Below, piece by piece: positions 10,255 through 19,103 of a stretch of DNA of 64,000 nt. Within the stretch, counting starts at the first letter, position 1. Each line of letters opens with the position of its first letter. The position numbers and the translations under genes were made by a program. The stretch comes from an uncultured Gammaproteobacteria bacterium (GTDB lineage: Bacteria; Pseudomonadota; Gammaproteobacteria; Ga0077536): assembly GCA_938082545.1 (NCBI GenBank), contig CALKCL010000002.1, positions 83,326 through 147,325 of the forward strand. Direction: 5' to 3'. A model generated the notes under the pieces. It searched no databases, was not told the DNA's origin, and saw nothing but the letters and a program-made list of their open reading frames with translations.

Positions 10255-10876
10255 TCAAAGCTCCTACTTTGGTAAGCTATTTGTGGTGTCTGCACCGTCA
10301 GGTGCCGGAAAAACCAGTATTATCAAAAAAATCATCGACGATAAAAACAATGTGCGAATGTCAATATCACATACTACCCGTCAGCCGCGAGCAGGAGAGA
10401 TTGATGGTGTTGACTACCATTTTATAAGTAGTGAGACTTTCCTAAAAATGTCGAGGAACTCTGATTTCCTGGAAGAAGCCAAGGTATTTGATAACCTTTA
10501 TGGCACTTCGAAAGCCGAAGTTCAACAAACCCTAGCAGCGGGCTTAGATGTCATTCTTGAAATAGACTGGCAAGGAGCTCGACTAATAAAGCAATCTGAA
10601 TTTGACGTTAGCTCGGTGTTTATCCTCCCGCCGTCACTAGAAGAATTGAACATAAGGTTGCAAAAAAGAGGGGATAAGAAAGAAACCGTCATCCGCAGAA
10701 TGCGTGATGCAATTGACGAAATTTCCCATTATCATGAATATGATTATCTAATTGTCAATGAAGACTTTTCAAAAGCATGCCTGCAATTAACCTCTATCAT
10801 ATATGCTCAAAAACTACACAATTCCATCCAAAAAACACGTTTAGAAAAACTTCTAGCCGAACTCGTACCTAACTAG
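10244..10876 (+). CDS. gmk: Guanylate kinase
   Basis: The essential kinase (210 residues) that makes GDP from GMP and ATP. The P-loop SAPSGAGKTS is near residues 16-25, the GMP-binding stretch SHTTRQPRAGEIDGVDYHF follows, and the lid/catalytic region LQKRGDKKE is present. Length is normal. It is translated from within the end of yicC, and the yicC-gmk-rpoZ-spoT order is conserved in gammaproteobacteria, linking guanine nucleotide synthesis with ppGpp metabolism. Confidence 0.96.
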   Translation: MSSSQSSYFGKLFVVSAPSGAGKTSIIKKIIDDKNNVRMSISHTTRQPRAGEIDGVDYHFISSETFLKMSRNSDFLEEAKVFDNLYGTSKAEVQQTLAAGLDVILEIDWQGARLIKQSEFDVSSVFILPPSLEELNIRLQKRGDKKETVIRRMRDAIDEISHYHEYDYLIVNEDFSKACLQLTSIIYAQKLHNSIQKTRLEKLLAELVPN

Positions 10877-10884
10877 GCTATTTT

Positions 10885-10893
10885 TGCTATAAT
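10885..10893 (+). promoter_or_regulatory. Extended -10 promoter of rpoZ-spoT
   Basis: TGCTATAAT is a perfect extended -10 element (TG, one base, TATAAT) located between the gmk stop and the rpoZ start, 46 bp before the ATG. The -35 region is weak, as expected for extended -10 promoters. It would drive rpoZ and the downstream spoT, ridA and recG genes. Confidence 0.6.
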
Positions 10894-10939
10894 AGTGGGT
10901 AATATTGTATCAACAACCCTATTTTAGGATAATGAAATT

Positions 10940-11251
10940 ATGGCACGCGTAACCGTTGAAGATTGCTTACCTGCTGTTGAGAATCGATTTGACTTAGTCT
11001 TGGTGGCCAGTCGACGCGCCAGACAAATAGCACTAGGCTCCAAACCATTGGTGGATGAAGAGAATGATAAGCCCACCGTACTCGCCTTAAGAGAAATCGC
11101 GGCGGGTGTAATGAATGCAAAAATACTCGACGAGATAGATGCGAAAGAAAAGCAGGCAGAAGAGTACGAAGCAGCATTAGAATTCGCGGAATCAAAGACT
11201 GATGAAGCCGAGCAAAGCGTCCAAAAACCTACCGCAGGCGAAACTTTTTAG
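10940..11251 (+). CDS. rpoZ: RNA polymerase omega subunit
   Basis: A 103-residue protein beginning [20 protein letters not shown], with the [12 protein letters not shown] segment and the conserved [13 protein letters not shown]. Omega helps fold the beta-prime subunit and forms one of the ppGpp sites on RNA polymerase. The C-terminal third is acidic and not conserved. It precedes spoT by 91 bp, as in E. coli. AGGA lies 11 bp before the ATG. Confidence 0.95.
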   Translation: MARVTVEDCLPAVENRFDLVLVASRRARQIALGSKPLVDEENDKPTVLALREIAAGVMNAKILDEIDAKEKQAEEYEAALEFAESKTDEAEQSVQKPTAGETF

Positions 11252-11342
11252 AACACCTATATTTTAATCAGACATGACTTGGTTGAATGGATGCTTATAA
11301 AAAAGCACTAATAACTGTCGTGGTTAGGCGGTACTTCCTCCG

Positions 11343-13508
11343 GTGAGAAAAGAACAAGTTGACCTAATTAAATTAGAATCGCCTAACAAACGTATAGAAA
11401 GTCTCTGTCGTCTAGCACGCTCGTACCTTAGCGCAGAACAGGTGAGAGAAGTGCGTCTCGCATATAAGTTCAGCTCGTCGGCTCACGAAGGTCAAAAGAG
11501 ACAGAGCGGAGAACCTTATATACAGCACCCTCTCTCAGTCGCGCATATCTTAGCGCAAATGCATATGGACCATGAAACACTTATAGCCGCTATGCTGCAT
11601 GACGTTATAGAAGACACTTCCATTGCAAAACCAATTATTCTAGAAGAGTTTGGGCCAGAAGTTACTCATATCGTTGATGGCCTCAGCAAACTAACGCATA
11701 TAGAGTTTGAGTCACAAGCAGAAGCCCAGGCTAAAAACTTTCAAAAGATGCTCTTAGCTATGGCAGACGATATAAGAGTTATTCTGGTAAAGCTTGCCGA
11801 CCGACTGCATAATATGCGAACAATTAGTGCCTTAAGCCCAGAAAAAAGGCGACGAATAGCAAGAGAAACACTGCAGATATACGCACCTATAGCTCAGCGG
11901 CTAGGAATGAATGCGATGCGTCTGGAGCTGGAAGAACTCGGGTTTGAATCACTTTATCCTCTCAGGCATGACGTCATTGCGAGGGTAATACAAAAAGTTA
12001 GAGGTAACCGTAAAGAAGTCGTGGCAAAGATCAGAAGTCGGATTACCCGTCGACTGCGCCAGGAAAGCTTAGTAGCAAACGTCGTAGGTAGAGAGAAACA
12101 CCTCTATAGCATCTACAAAAAAATGCGTGAAAAACGACTACATTTTTCAGAAGTACGCGATGTTTATGCATTTCGAATCGTTGTTGCCTCTGTAGATATG
12201 TGCTATCGAGCTCTTGGGATCGTGCACGGCTTATACAAACCTGTTCCAGATACTTTCAAGGACTATATTGCAATCCCTAAATCAAACGGATATCAATCTC
12301 TTCACACAGTCTTGTTTGGACCCTTTGGAGCGCCACTGGAAGTTCAAATACGTACTAATGAGATGGATCAAGTCGCTGAAGTGGGCATTGCTGCTCACTG
12401 GACCTATAAGATGGGAGAAACTGAATCAAAGGCGGCGCATAAAAGAGCACGGGACTGGCTTCATAGCGTCATTGAAATGCAGAGTCACACCACCGACTCT
12501 CAGGAGTTTCTTGAGAACGTTCGGGTAAATCTGTTCCCTGACGAAGTTTATGTCTTCACTCCTAAAGGAGCGATCATGAAACTTCCTAAGGGTGCCACAG
12601 CAGTAGATTTTGCTTATGCAATTCACACTGCTCTTGGCAACTCGGCGGTGGGTTGCAGAATTAACCGACGATTGGTTCCTTTGGGGACTCAACTGAACAC
12701 CGGTGATAGTGTAGAAGTCCTAATATCATCTGGTTCTCAGCCCAACCCTGCGTGGCTTAACTTTGTTGTAACCGCTAAGGCACGGACTAGCATCCATCAT
12801 TCTCTCAAAAACCTGCAAGCAGATGAGGCACAAATTCTTGGCAAAAGATTGTTGAATAGGGAATTAGCCCGTTTTGGATTATCGATAGAAGAGGTAGAAA
12901 AAACCAATCTATATTCAGTCTTAACATCCTTTAAATTACTCGATCTAAATAGTTTATTAGTGGACATAGGTCTTGGCTCGAGACCTGCACCTATCGTAGC
13001 CAGAGCACTAGGAGGAGAAGAGAGAACCGCTCTTGAAGCATCTCCTATAAAGGACTCAGGCTTGGGTCCGCTGATTATTCATGGGACCGAAGGAATGGTA
13101 GTGACAATCCCGAAATGCTGCAGACCGATCCCAGGAGATCCGATAATTGGGCTTATTACTACAGGTAGAGGAATCGTGATTCATCATCCCTCATGTAAAA
13201 ATGTTATCGAATATCGCAGTGCTCCAGATAAGTGGGTTGACGTACAGTGGGCATCCGATCTAAACAGAGAATTTAGCGCAGAAATTATCCTTGATGTTGT
13301 TAACGAACGCGGCGTCCTAGCAACAATCGCAGCGAAATGTGCGGCAAAAGGAGGCAATATCGAGGGCGTAGAAATGAGTGAGCTAGATGATCAGATCTCA
13401 AAAATGAGACTCACGATAGGAGTAAGCGACCGAAAACATTTAGCTGACATTATACGTGTGCTAAGGAACAGTAAACCAGTAGTCCGCGTCAATAGAAAAC
13501 GAAAATAA
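11343..13508 (+). CDS. spoT: Bifunctional (p)ppGpp synthetase/hydrolase SpoT
   Basis: The stringent-response enzyme (721 residues). Domain order: HD hydrolase with HDVIED at residues 86-91, nucleotidyltransferase/synthetase with FKDYIAIPKSNGYQSLHT, TGS domain (VYVFTPKGAIMKLPKGATAVDFAY), then a C-terminal ACT domain. The intact HD motif makes it SpoT-like rather than RelA-like. The start is GTG with no clear Shine-Dalgarno sequence; the conserved N-terminal helix begins about 17 residues in, so no later start fits. Together with rpoZ and gmk it forms a guanine-nucleotide signalling group. Confidence 0.95.
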   Translation: MRKEQVDLIKLESPNKRIESLCRLARSYLSAEQVREVRLAYKFSSSAHEGQKRQSGEPYIQHPLSVAHILAQMHMDHETLIAAMLHDVIEDTSIAKPIILEEFGPEVTHIVDGLSKLTHIEFESQAEAQAKNFQKMLLAMADDIRVILVKLADRLHNMRTISALSPEKRRRIARETLQIYAPIAQRLGMNAMRLELEELGFESLYPLRHDVIARVIQKVRGNRKEVVAKIRSRITRRLRQESLVANVVGREKHLYSIYKKMREKRLHFSEVRDVYAFRIVVASVDMCYRALGIVHGLYKPVPDTFKDYIAIPKSNGYQSLHTVLFGPFGAPLEVQIRTNEMDQVAEVGIAAHWTYKMGETESKAAHKRARDWLHSVIEMQSHTTDSQEFLENVRVNLFPDEVYVFTPKGAIMKLPKGATAVDFAYAIHTALGNSAVGCRINRRLVPLGTQLNTGDSVEVLISSGSQPNPAWLNFVVTAKARTSIHHSLKNLQADEAQILGKRLLNRELARFGLSIEEVEKTNLYSVLTSFKLLDLNSLLVDIGLGSRPAPIVARALGGEERTALEASPIKDSGLGPLIIHGTEGMVVTIPKCCRPIPGDPIIGLITTGRGIVIHHPSCKNVIEYRSAPDKWVDVQWASDLNREFSAEIILDVVNERGVLATIAAKCAAKGGNIEGVEMSELDDQISKMRLTIGVSDRKHLADIIRVLRNSKPVVRVNRKRK

Positions 13509-13532
13509 ATACTATCCTCAAGGAAGACGAGA

Positions 13533-13931
13533 ATGAGTGTCTCTCATATAAAAACAAAAGAAGCGCCTGCCGCAATAGGTGCGTACTCACAGGCCACCAC
13601 GCATCAAGGCGTGCTTTATGTTTCGGGTCAAATCCCTTTAGATCCGAAATCTATGAAAGTGATTAATGACGGATTTCAAAGTCAAATAAAACAGGTGTTC
13701 GAAAATATAAATGCGATCGCGATCGCTGCAAACACCACACTAGCGAACTGTATAAAACTCAATGTTTATTTGTCTGACTTGGACAATTTCAAACATGTAA
13801 ACGAAATCATGGAAGAACTATTCGTCACCCCTTATCCTGCCCGAGCTGCAATACAGGTATCAAGACTTCCACGCGATGTCGATGTCGAGATAGATGCAAT
13901 AATTGCGATTCGAGAACCAGCACCAACTTAA
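13533..13931 (+). CDS. ridA: RidA family enamine/imine deaminase
   Basis: A 132-residue trimeric cytoplasmic protein that hydrolyses reactive 2-aminoacrylate and related imines formed by PLP enzymes. The substrate-anchoring arginine R104 lies in YPARAAIQVSRLP, and E119 in VDVEIDAI completes the active site, as in active RidA members. It follows spoT by 24 bp, with AAGGAAG as ribosome site, and precedes recG by 8 bp. The spoT-ridA-recG order is a common gammaproteobacterial arrangement. Confidence 0.93.
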   Translation: MSVSHIKTKEAPAAIGAYSQATTHQGVLYVSGQIPLDPKSMKVINDGFQSQIKQVFENINAIAIAANTTLANCIKLNVYLSDLDNFKHVNEIMEELFVTPYPARAAIQVSRLPRDVDVEIDAIIAIREPAPT

Positions 13932-13939
13932 GGTAATCG

Positions 13940-16030
13940 ATGAAAGCAGAAGTAACTCTTGGGGATTCTACTGATAAGCTAAATGGCGTAGGGCAAGTGT
14001 TACAGAAAAAACTCTGTAGTATAGGTGTCAAGGCAATTAGCGATATCCTTTTCCACTTACCAATACGCTATGAAGATAGGACTAGGTTAACGCCGATACA
14101 GGAAGTTATACCTAGGAGAAAAGCTCTTATTGAGGGGGTAATTGAGGACTCAAGGGTGATTTTCCAAGGCAGGCGCGCGCTTATTTGCCAGATTTCTGAT
14201 TTAACTTCCTCAATACAAATACGATTTTTTTTCTTTAATCGATCACAACAAATGAGACTCTCTAAGGGCAGTTCAGTCAGGTGCTTCGGTAGTCCTCATT
14301 TGGGGCGGCATGGGCTAGAAATGATTCACCCTGAATGCAAAGTCATCGATAATAATGACCCACCCGAGCTTGAAAAACACCTCACTCCCATATATCCAAC
14401 GACCGATGGCTTACATCAAACGCGCCTGCGCTCGCTATTGAATCAAGCATTCGTCATCCTATCTAAGACATCGAGCAAAAGAGTGACTGATCTCATCCCG
14501 AAAAATTTATTAACACACTTAGGACTGCCATCCCTAGTTGATTCGTTGCGTCAAATTCATTATCCAGCCGCTGATGAAAATACAGCAGCTGTAATGGAGG
14601 GAACCCACCCGGCGCAACGCAGGCTTATTTTCGAAGAATTACTAGCCTACCAACTTAGCCTAAAAACGCTCAGAAAGAATTCTAGAACATATCTAGCGCC
14701 AAAAACTCAAAAAAGTATGCTTCAAACGAAATTAAATGGCCTATTGTCTTTCGACCTCACGGAATCGCAACGCAAAGTGATTAAAGAAATAAACCATGAC
14801 TTAGAAAGTGGTATTCCAATGCTAAGGCTGCTTCAGGGGGACGTGGGCTCAGGAAAAACCGTGGTGGCGGCTATGGTTGTTGCAAATATAATAGATTCTG
14901 GTCACCAAGCTGCTTTCATGGCCCCCACAGAGCTTCTCGCTGAACAGCACTACCAAACCATGATGGCCTGGTTCAAGGAAATGAAGACTAAAGTCTTTCT
15001 CTTAACCTCTAAGCTCACTTCAACAAATAGGAAAAAAATACTCCTCGACATCAAAAGCTCACCTGCATCTATTATCATTGGTACTCACGCTCTGTTTCAA
15101 AACGAGGTAGCGTACAACAACCTAGGTCTTATCGTGGTAGACGAACAACATCGATTTGGTGTCGAACAACGACTAGCACTCATGGGTAAAGGTGCAACTC
15201 AAGGCTTCCGGCCTCATCAACTTATCATGACAGCAACACCAATTCCTCGAACCTTGGCAATGGCGGCATATGCAGATCTAGATATATCGACGATCAAAGG
15301 CTTACCTCCGAATAGAAAATTGATCAAAACTGCCGTAATTCCTGAGGAAAGAAGACAAGAAATAATTTTCAGAATATCAGCTGTAATCAAATCTGGAACA
15401 CAAGTTTACTGGGTCTGTCCCTTGATCTCAGAATCCGAAAAAATCGATGTACAATCTGCTATCGATACTGCAGAAAAACTCGCGAAGGAGTTAGCCCCCT
15501 ATAAAATCGGGCTGATTCACGGGAAAATGGAATCTCTTGAAAAAGAGAAGGTCATGCGCTCTTTCTCAGAGGCCAAAAGTGACTTATTAGTTGCGACAAC
15601 AGTGATAGAAGTAGGCGTGGATGTTCCAAATGCAAGTCTGATGGTGATAGAAAATGCTGAGCGACTTGGGCTCGCACAATTGCACCAGCTAAGGGGTCGA
15701 GTAGGACGCGGGGAGAAGCAGTCGAGCTGTCTTTTAGTATACAAAAGTCCATTAACAGAAATGGCTCAGCAAAGATTAGAGGTAATCCGTGCAACCACTG
15801 ATGGCTTCGAAATCGCTGACAGAGATATGCAGTTACGCGGACCTGGAGAATTACTAGGGACTCGGCAAGCCGGAGTGGCGCAATTTAAAATTGCAGACTT
15901 GACTCGGGATATTGACCTAATAGATGAGATCGAAGTGGTGGCAGACAAACTTTTAGCGGAAGATCCGCGCTTGGTAGAGGAGCTTAAAAAAAGGTGGCTT
16001 GGACATAGAATAGAATTCGCACGAATATAA
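13940..16030 (+). CDS. recG: ATP-dependent DNA helicase RecG
   Basis: A 696-residue branched-DNA helicase that regresses stalled forks and processes R-loops and Holliday junctions. The N-terminal wedge (OB fold) domain is followed by the helicase core: Walker A GDVGSGKT at 300-307, Walker B-like DEQHRFG, motif III TATPIPRT, motif VI QLRGRVGRG. The C-terminal RGPGELLGTRQAG motif is diagnostic for RecG. Full length. It starts 8 bp after ridA. Confidence 0.96.
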   Translation: MKAEVTLGDSTDKLNGVGQVLQKKLCSIGVKAISDILFHLPIRYEDRTRLTPIQEVIPRRKALIEGVIEDSRVIFQGRRALICQISDLTSSIQIRFFFFNRSQQMRLSKGSSVRCFGSPHLGRHGLEMIHPECKVIDNNDPPELEKHLTPIYPTTDGLHQTRLRSLLNQAFVILSKTSSKRVTDLIPKNLLTHLGLPSLVDSLRQIHYPAADENTAAVMEGTHPAQRRLIFEELLAYQLSLKTLRKNSRTYLAPKTQKSMLQTKLNGLLSFDLTESQRKVIKEINHDLESGIPMLRLLQGDVGSGKTVVAAMVVANIIDSGHQAAFMAPTELLAEQHYQTMMAWFKEMKTKVFLLTSKLTSTNRKKILLDIKSSPASIIIGTHALFQNEVAYNNLGLIVVDEQHRFGVEQRLALMGKGATQGFRPHQLIMTATPIPRTLAMAAYADLDISTIKGLPPNRKLIKTAVIPEERRQEIIFRISAVIKSGTQVYWVCPLISESEKIDVQSAIDTAEKLAKELAPYKIGLIHGKMESLEKEKVMRSFSEAKSDLLVATTVIEVGVDVPNASLMVIENAERLGLAQLHQLRGRVGRGEKQSSCLLVYKSPLTEMAQQRLEVIRATTDGFEIADRDMQLRGPGELLGTRQAGVAQFKIADLTRDIDLIDEIEVVADKLLAEDPRLVEELKKRWLGHRIEFARI

Positions 16031-16094
16031 TGAAACACTCTGTAATATTTCACCTCCCCCATAACCTACACTCTTGACTCAATAGTTGGTTGAT

Positions 16095-16961
16095 ATGACC
16101 GGATTAAAAAGAATAAAACCCTATATAGCACTCATACGGCTAGATAAGCCAATCGGTATTTTACTGCTGCTATGGCCTACTTTATGGGCTCTTTGGATCG
16201 CCAGCCATGGACAGCCTTCGTTAAAAATCGTTGTTATTTTCATTTTAGGCACTTTTTTTATGCGATCTGCTGGCTGTGTCGTAAATGATTTCGCGGACAA
16301 AAAATACGACAAAGATGTAACACGCACCCAAAACAGACCTTTAGCCAGCGGGACCCTCAAGTCACGCCCTGCAGTATGGGTGTTCTTAACACTTATCAGT
16401 TGCTCATTTTTATTAGTCTTTCAAACTAACAAGCTTACTCTGACACTTGCCGTCATCGGTGTCTTCTTAGCCAGCACATATCCGTATGCGAAAAGATTTA
16501 CCTACCTTCCGCAAATACACCTCGGTATAGCATTTGGTTGGGCAATCCCCATGAGCTTCGCAGCCCAGATATCCGCCTTACCCAGTGAATGCTGGACTAT
16601 ATTCATAGTTACGATAATTTGGGCTGTCATCTATGATACTGAATATGCGATGGTTGATAGAGACGATGATCTAAAAATAGGCGTCAAATCAACAGCTATA
16701 CTATTTGGTGAAGATGATCGCCTTATAATTGGCTTGCTCCAAATTTTGATGATTTTTGGGCTTTTCATGATCGGAAACGCAGCGGACCTGCATCGGCAAT
16801 TTTACTTATCCATAGTAATAACTGCCTTAATCTTCTGTCATCAACAACTTAAACTAAAGGAAAGGACCCGAGAGGCTTATTTCAAAGCATTCAGAAGTAA
16901 CAACTACGTTGGGTTGATTATTTTTATTGGGATAGGTACCAGCTATTATTTTCAAACATAG
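16095..16961 (+). CDS. ubiA: 4-hydroxybenzoate polyprenyltransferase UbiA
   Basis: A membrane prenyltransferase (288 residues from the ATG at 16095; a TTG three codons upstream is possible) that attaches the isoprenoid tail to 4-hydroxybenzoate in ubiquinone synthesis. Both aspartate-rich motifs are present: NDFADKKYDKDVTRTQNRPLA and DTEYAMVDRDDDLKIG, which bind the Mg-polyprenyl diphosphate. The start RLDKPIGILLLLWPTLWALW is the UbiA signature. Multiple hydrophobic helices follow. No ubiC is next to it. Confidence 0.93.
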   Translation: MTGLKRIKPYIALIRLDKPIGILLLLWPTLWALWIASHGQPSLKIVVIFILGTFFMRSAGCVVNDFADKKYDKDVTRTQNRPLASGTLKSRPAVWVFLTLISCSFLLVFQTNKLTLTLAVIGVFLASTYPYAKRFTYLPQIHLGIAFGWAIPMSFAAQISALPSECWTIFIVTIIWAVIYDTEYAMVDRDDDLKIGVKSTAILFGEDDRLIIGLLQILMIFGLFMIGNAADLHRQFYLSIVITALIFCHQQLKLKERTREAYFKAFRSNNYVGLIIFIGIGTSYYFQT

Positions 16962-17053
16962 GCCTTTTTCGACTATCGAAAGAGGAAATTTTCTAGTATG
17001 GTGACGAGCTTAAGACTGAAACATAGTAATTGTCGAATAAGGAGTAATATGGA

Positions 17054-17149
17054 ATGAATCCACTCGATACTATCAAAGGAACACTAATAGCTGGTTTTGT
17101 ACTTGCTGCTGTCTTGGCTTATGTTGCCAAATGTATTGCAGGAATGTAG
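17054..17149 (+). CDS. 31-residue single-pass membrane peptide
   Basis: A short frame beginning at an ATG 8 bp after a perfect AAGGAG. It encodes MNPLDTIKG, a hydrophobic stretch of about 17 residues (LIAGFVLAAVLAYVAKC), and a short tail ending GM. This is the shape of a small one-helix membrane protein. It sits 50 bp before the Urate_ox_N-type membrane protein gene, in the same direction, and both lie between ubiA and a strong terminator, so they are probably co-transcribed. I do not recognise a family. The strong ribosome site and lack of any competing gene support it being real. Confidence 0.6.
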   Translation: MNPLDTIKGTLIAGFVLAAVLAYVAKCIAGM

Positions 17150-17199
17150 TTAGATTAGAAAAATTAGATAAAAGATAAAAAATCCAGGGAGCTAAAAAA

Positions 17200-17712
17200 A
17201 TGGAAGAACTATTGTGGCTTGATAGAGCCATTCACATATTTTTCGGAGTGTTGTGGATCGGCCTTTTGTATTACTTTAATTTTGTTCAAGTGCCTGCAAT
17301 GGCAGAAGCTGCTGCAGACAAAGATGGACCGGGACCGGCAGCGATTGGAAAGTATGTTGCGCCTCGTGCCCTGCTCTATTTTAGGCATGCGGCTCTCGGC
17401 ACTTGGGTAACTGGAGCCTGGTACATGATGGCTATATATGGGCATAGCGCTTGGACTTTGGGTATAGGAAAAGAAAGCTTAGCAACGACATGTATTGGAA
17501 TAGGTGCCTGGTTGGGAACAATCATGTTATTCAACGTATGGGTTTTAATTTGGCCAAATCAGAAAAAAGTATTGGGCATAGTTCCAGCCACGGATGCAGA
17601 AAAAGCCGCCGCAAAAAGGGTAGCCTTTCTGGCGTCCCGTTCAAATACAGCAATGTCTATACCGATGTTGATGTTCATGATGGCATCAAACCATGGTTTA
17701 CCCTTCTTTTAG
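17200..17712 (+). CDS. Urate_ox_N-type membrane protein (PuuD N-terminal domain-like)
   Basis: A 170-residue inner-membrane protein with about four hydrophobic helices. It resembles the N-terminal membrane domain of the urate hydroxylase PuuD (Urate_ox_N): conserved HIFFGVLWIGLLYYFNFVQV, the LLYFRHAALGTWVTG segment and the WPNQKKVLG motif. The C-terminal cytochrome c domain of true PuuD is absent, so urate oxidation should not be assumed; short versions of this family are common in marine bacteria and of unknown role. Conserved histidines and the two WP/TW motifs suggest cofactor or quinone contact. AGGGAG precedes the ATG. Confidence 0.7.
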   Translation: MEELLWLDRAIHIFFGVLWIGLLYYFNFVQVPAMAEAAADKDGPGPAAIGKYVAPRALLYFRHAALGTWVTGAWYMMAIYGHSAWTLGIGKESLATTCIGIGAWLGTIMLFNVWVLIWPNQKKVLGIVPATDAEKAAAKRVAFLASRSNTAMSIPMLMFMMASNHGLPFF

Positions 17713-17731
17713 GAGCTTATGTCTATACTCT

Positions 17732-17758
17732 AAGCCCAGCAACCGCTGGGCTTTTTTT
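17732..17758 (+). terminator. Rho-independent terminator
   Basis: A perfect 9-bp stem (AAGCCCAGC / GCTGGGCTT) with a four-base AACC loop is followed directly by a run of T bases, 19 bp after the stop of the Urate_ox_N-type gene. It is the clearest intrinsic terminator in the window and ends that short operon. Confidence 0.93.
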
Positions 17759-17817
17759 ATGAAAAAAAATTTGATTAGAATAAATATTCTCTACGACTAA
17801 TAAAAAGGTAAAGATAA

Positions 17818-19023
17818 ATGACCGACGAACAATTAGATCTCCGACCTTTAGCTGGCTTAAGAGTAATAGAAATTGGACAACTGCTTGCGGGTCCTTTTAC
17901 CGGAACAATTCTTGGTTACTTTGGCGCGGAAGTTATCAAAGTAGAACCTCCTGAAGTGGGCGATCCGATCAGAGGTTGGAGAGAAGTGCGAGACGGTACT
18001 TCACTTTGGTGGGCAAGTCTGTCTCGTAATAAAAAATGTATTACTCTAGATCTCAAAACTCCAAAAGGACAAGAGGTATTAAAAAAACTCGCTAATACCG
18101 CTGATGTCTTCGTCGAAAATTTCAGACCTGGAACAATGGAAAAATGGGGTATAGAGCCAGACACTTTTAAAGAAGAAAATCCTGGGCTTATATATGCCCG
18201 AATTTCAGGTTATGGTCAAACTGGCCCAGCGGCATCTAAAGCTGGATTTGCATCTGTATGCGAGGCATTCGGTGGCTTTCGTTACGTTAACGGGTTTCCT
18301 GGTGAAGTACCTGTCCGGCCAAATATTAGTATCGGAGATACACTGGCTGGTATTCATGCTGCACTCGGGGTCTTGCTAGCTTACATAGGTCGACAAAAAA
18401 GTGGTCAAGGACAAGTGGTTGATGTAGCTATCTTTGAAGGCCTATTTAACTTATTGGAGGCCGTGATTCCTGAATATAGTGGAGCTGGCATCGTCAGAGA
18501 ACCTTCTGGCACAGCAATCACTGGAATCGTTCCCACGAATACGCACCGCTGCAAAGATGGCAAGCATATTGTCATCGGAGCTAATACCAACTCGATGTTC
18601 AAACGATTGGCAAAGGCCATGGATAAGCCAGAGATGGGCGACGATTCGAGATTTACTGAGAATACTGATCGAGTTACCAACCAAAAAGAGATTGAGACGA
18701 TCATTGAATCATGGACCTTGCAGATAAACTCAAAAGAAGCCTTAGAGGCACTTGACGTTGCCGGTGTAGCTGCCGGACCAATTTACAGCGTAAAAGATAT
18801 GTTTGAAGATGAACAGTATCGCGCTCGTGAACTCTTCCAAGAAGTGTCCATAGATGGAAAGCCCCTAACTATTCCCGCGATAATACCGCGACTCTCGAGA
18901 ACACCTGGGAAAACCGACTTTCCAGGATCGAAATTAGGTGCGCATAACGAGGAAGTGCTGCAAGATATACTAGGATATACAGAGCAAGAAATTATAAATT
19001 TGAAAGCTGAGAAAATTATCTGA
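17818..19023 (+). CDS. Class III CoA-transferase (CaiB/BaiF family)
   Basis: A 401-residue family III CoA-transferase, which moves CoA from one carboxylic acid to another through an aspartyl-CoA thioester. The catalytic aspartate is D174 in NISIGDTLAGIHAALG. The N-terminal GLRVIEIGQLLAGPFTG and the VFVENFRPGTMEKWG segments are family signatures. Donor and acceptor cannot be read from sequence. The neighbours (AhpD-like protein downstream) give no pathway. It follows the terminator closely, so it has its own promoter, and AAGG lies upstream of the ATG. Confidence 0.88.
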   Translation: MTDEQLDLRPLAGLRVIEIGQLLAGPFTGTILGYFGAEVIKVEPPEVGDPIRGWREVRDGTSLWWASLSRNKKCITLDLKTPKGQEVLKKLANTADVFVENFRPGTMEKWGIEPDTFKEENPGLIYARISGYGQTGPAASKAGFASVCEAFGGFRYVNGFPGEVPVRPNISIGDTLAGIHAALGVLLAYIGRQKSGQGQVVDVAIFEGLFNLLEAVIPEYSGAGIVREPSGTAITGIVPTNTHRCKDGKHIVIGANTNSMFKRLAKAMDKPEMGDDSRFTENTDRVTNQKEIETIIESWTLQINSKEALEALDVAGVAAGPIYSVKDMFEDEQYRARELFQEVSIDGKPLTIPAIIPRLSRTPGKTDFPGSKLGAHNEEVLQDILGYTEQEIINLKAEKII

Positions 19024-19103
19024 TTGAGTCCATTCTCGACACCATCAGAAAAACTAAAATTATTTTCAACAAACTTAATTAGTAATTAATACAAGGGGCA
19101 AAA

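Noticed and set aside
10938..11195. 85-codon leftward frame over rpoZ
   Set aside because: Complete antisense overlap of the conserved omega gene; arginine/leucine-rich composition typical of a shadow.
16962..17000. Hairpin-like CTTTTTCGA/TCGAAAGAG after ubiA as a terminator
   Set aside because: The stem has one mismatch and is not followed by a T run.
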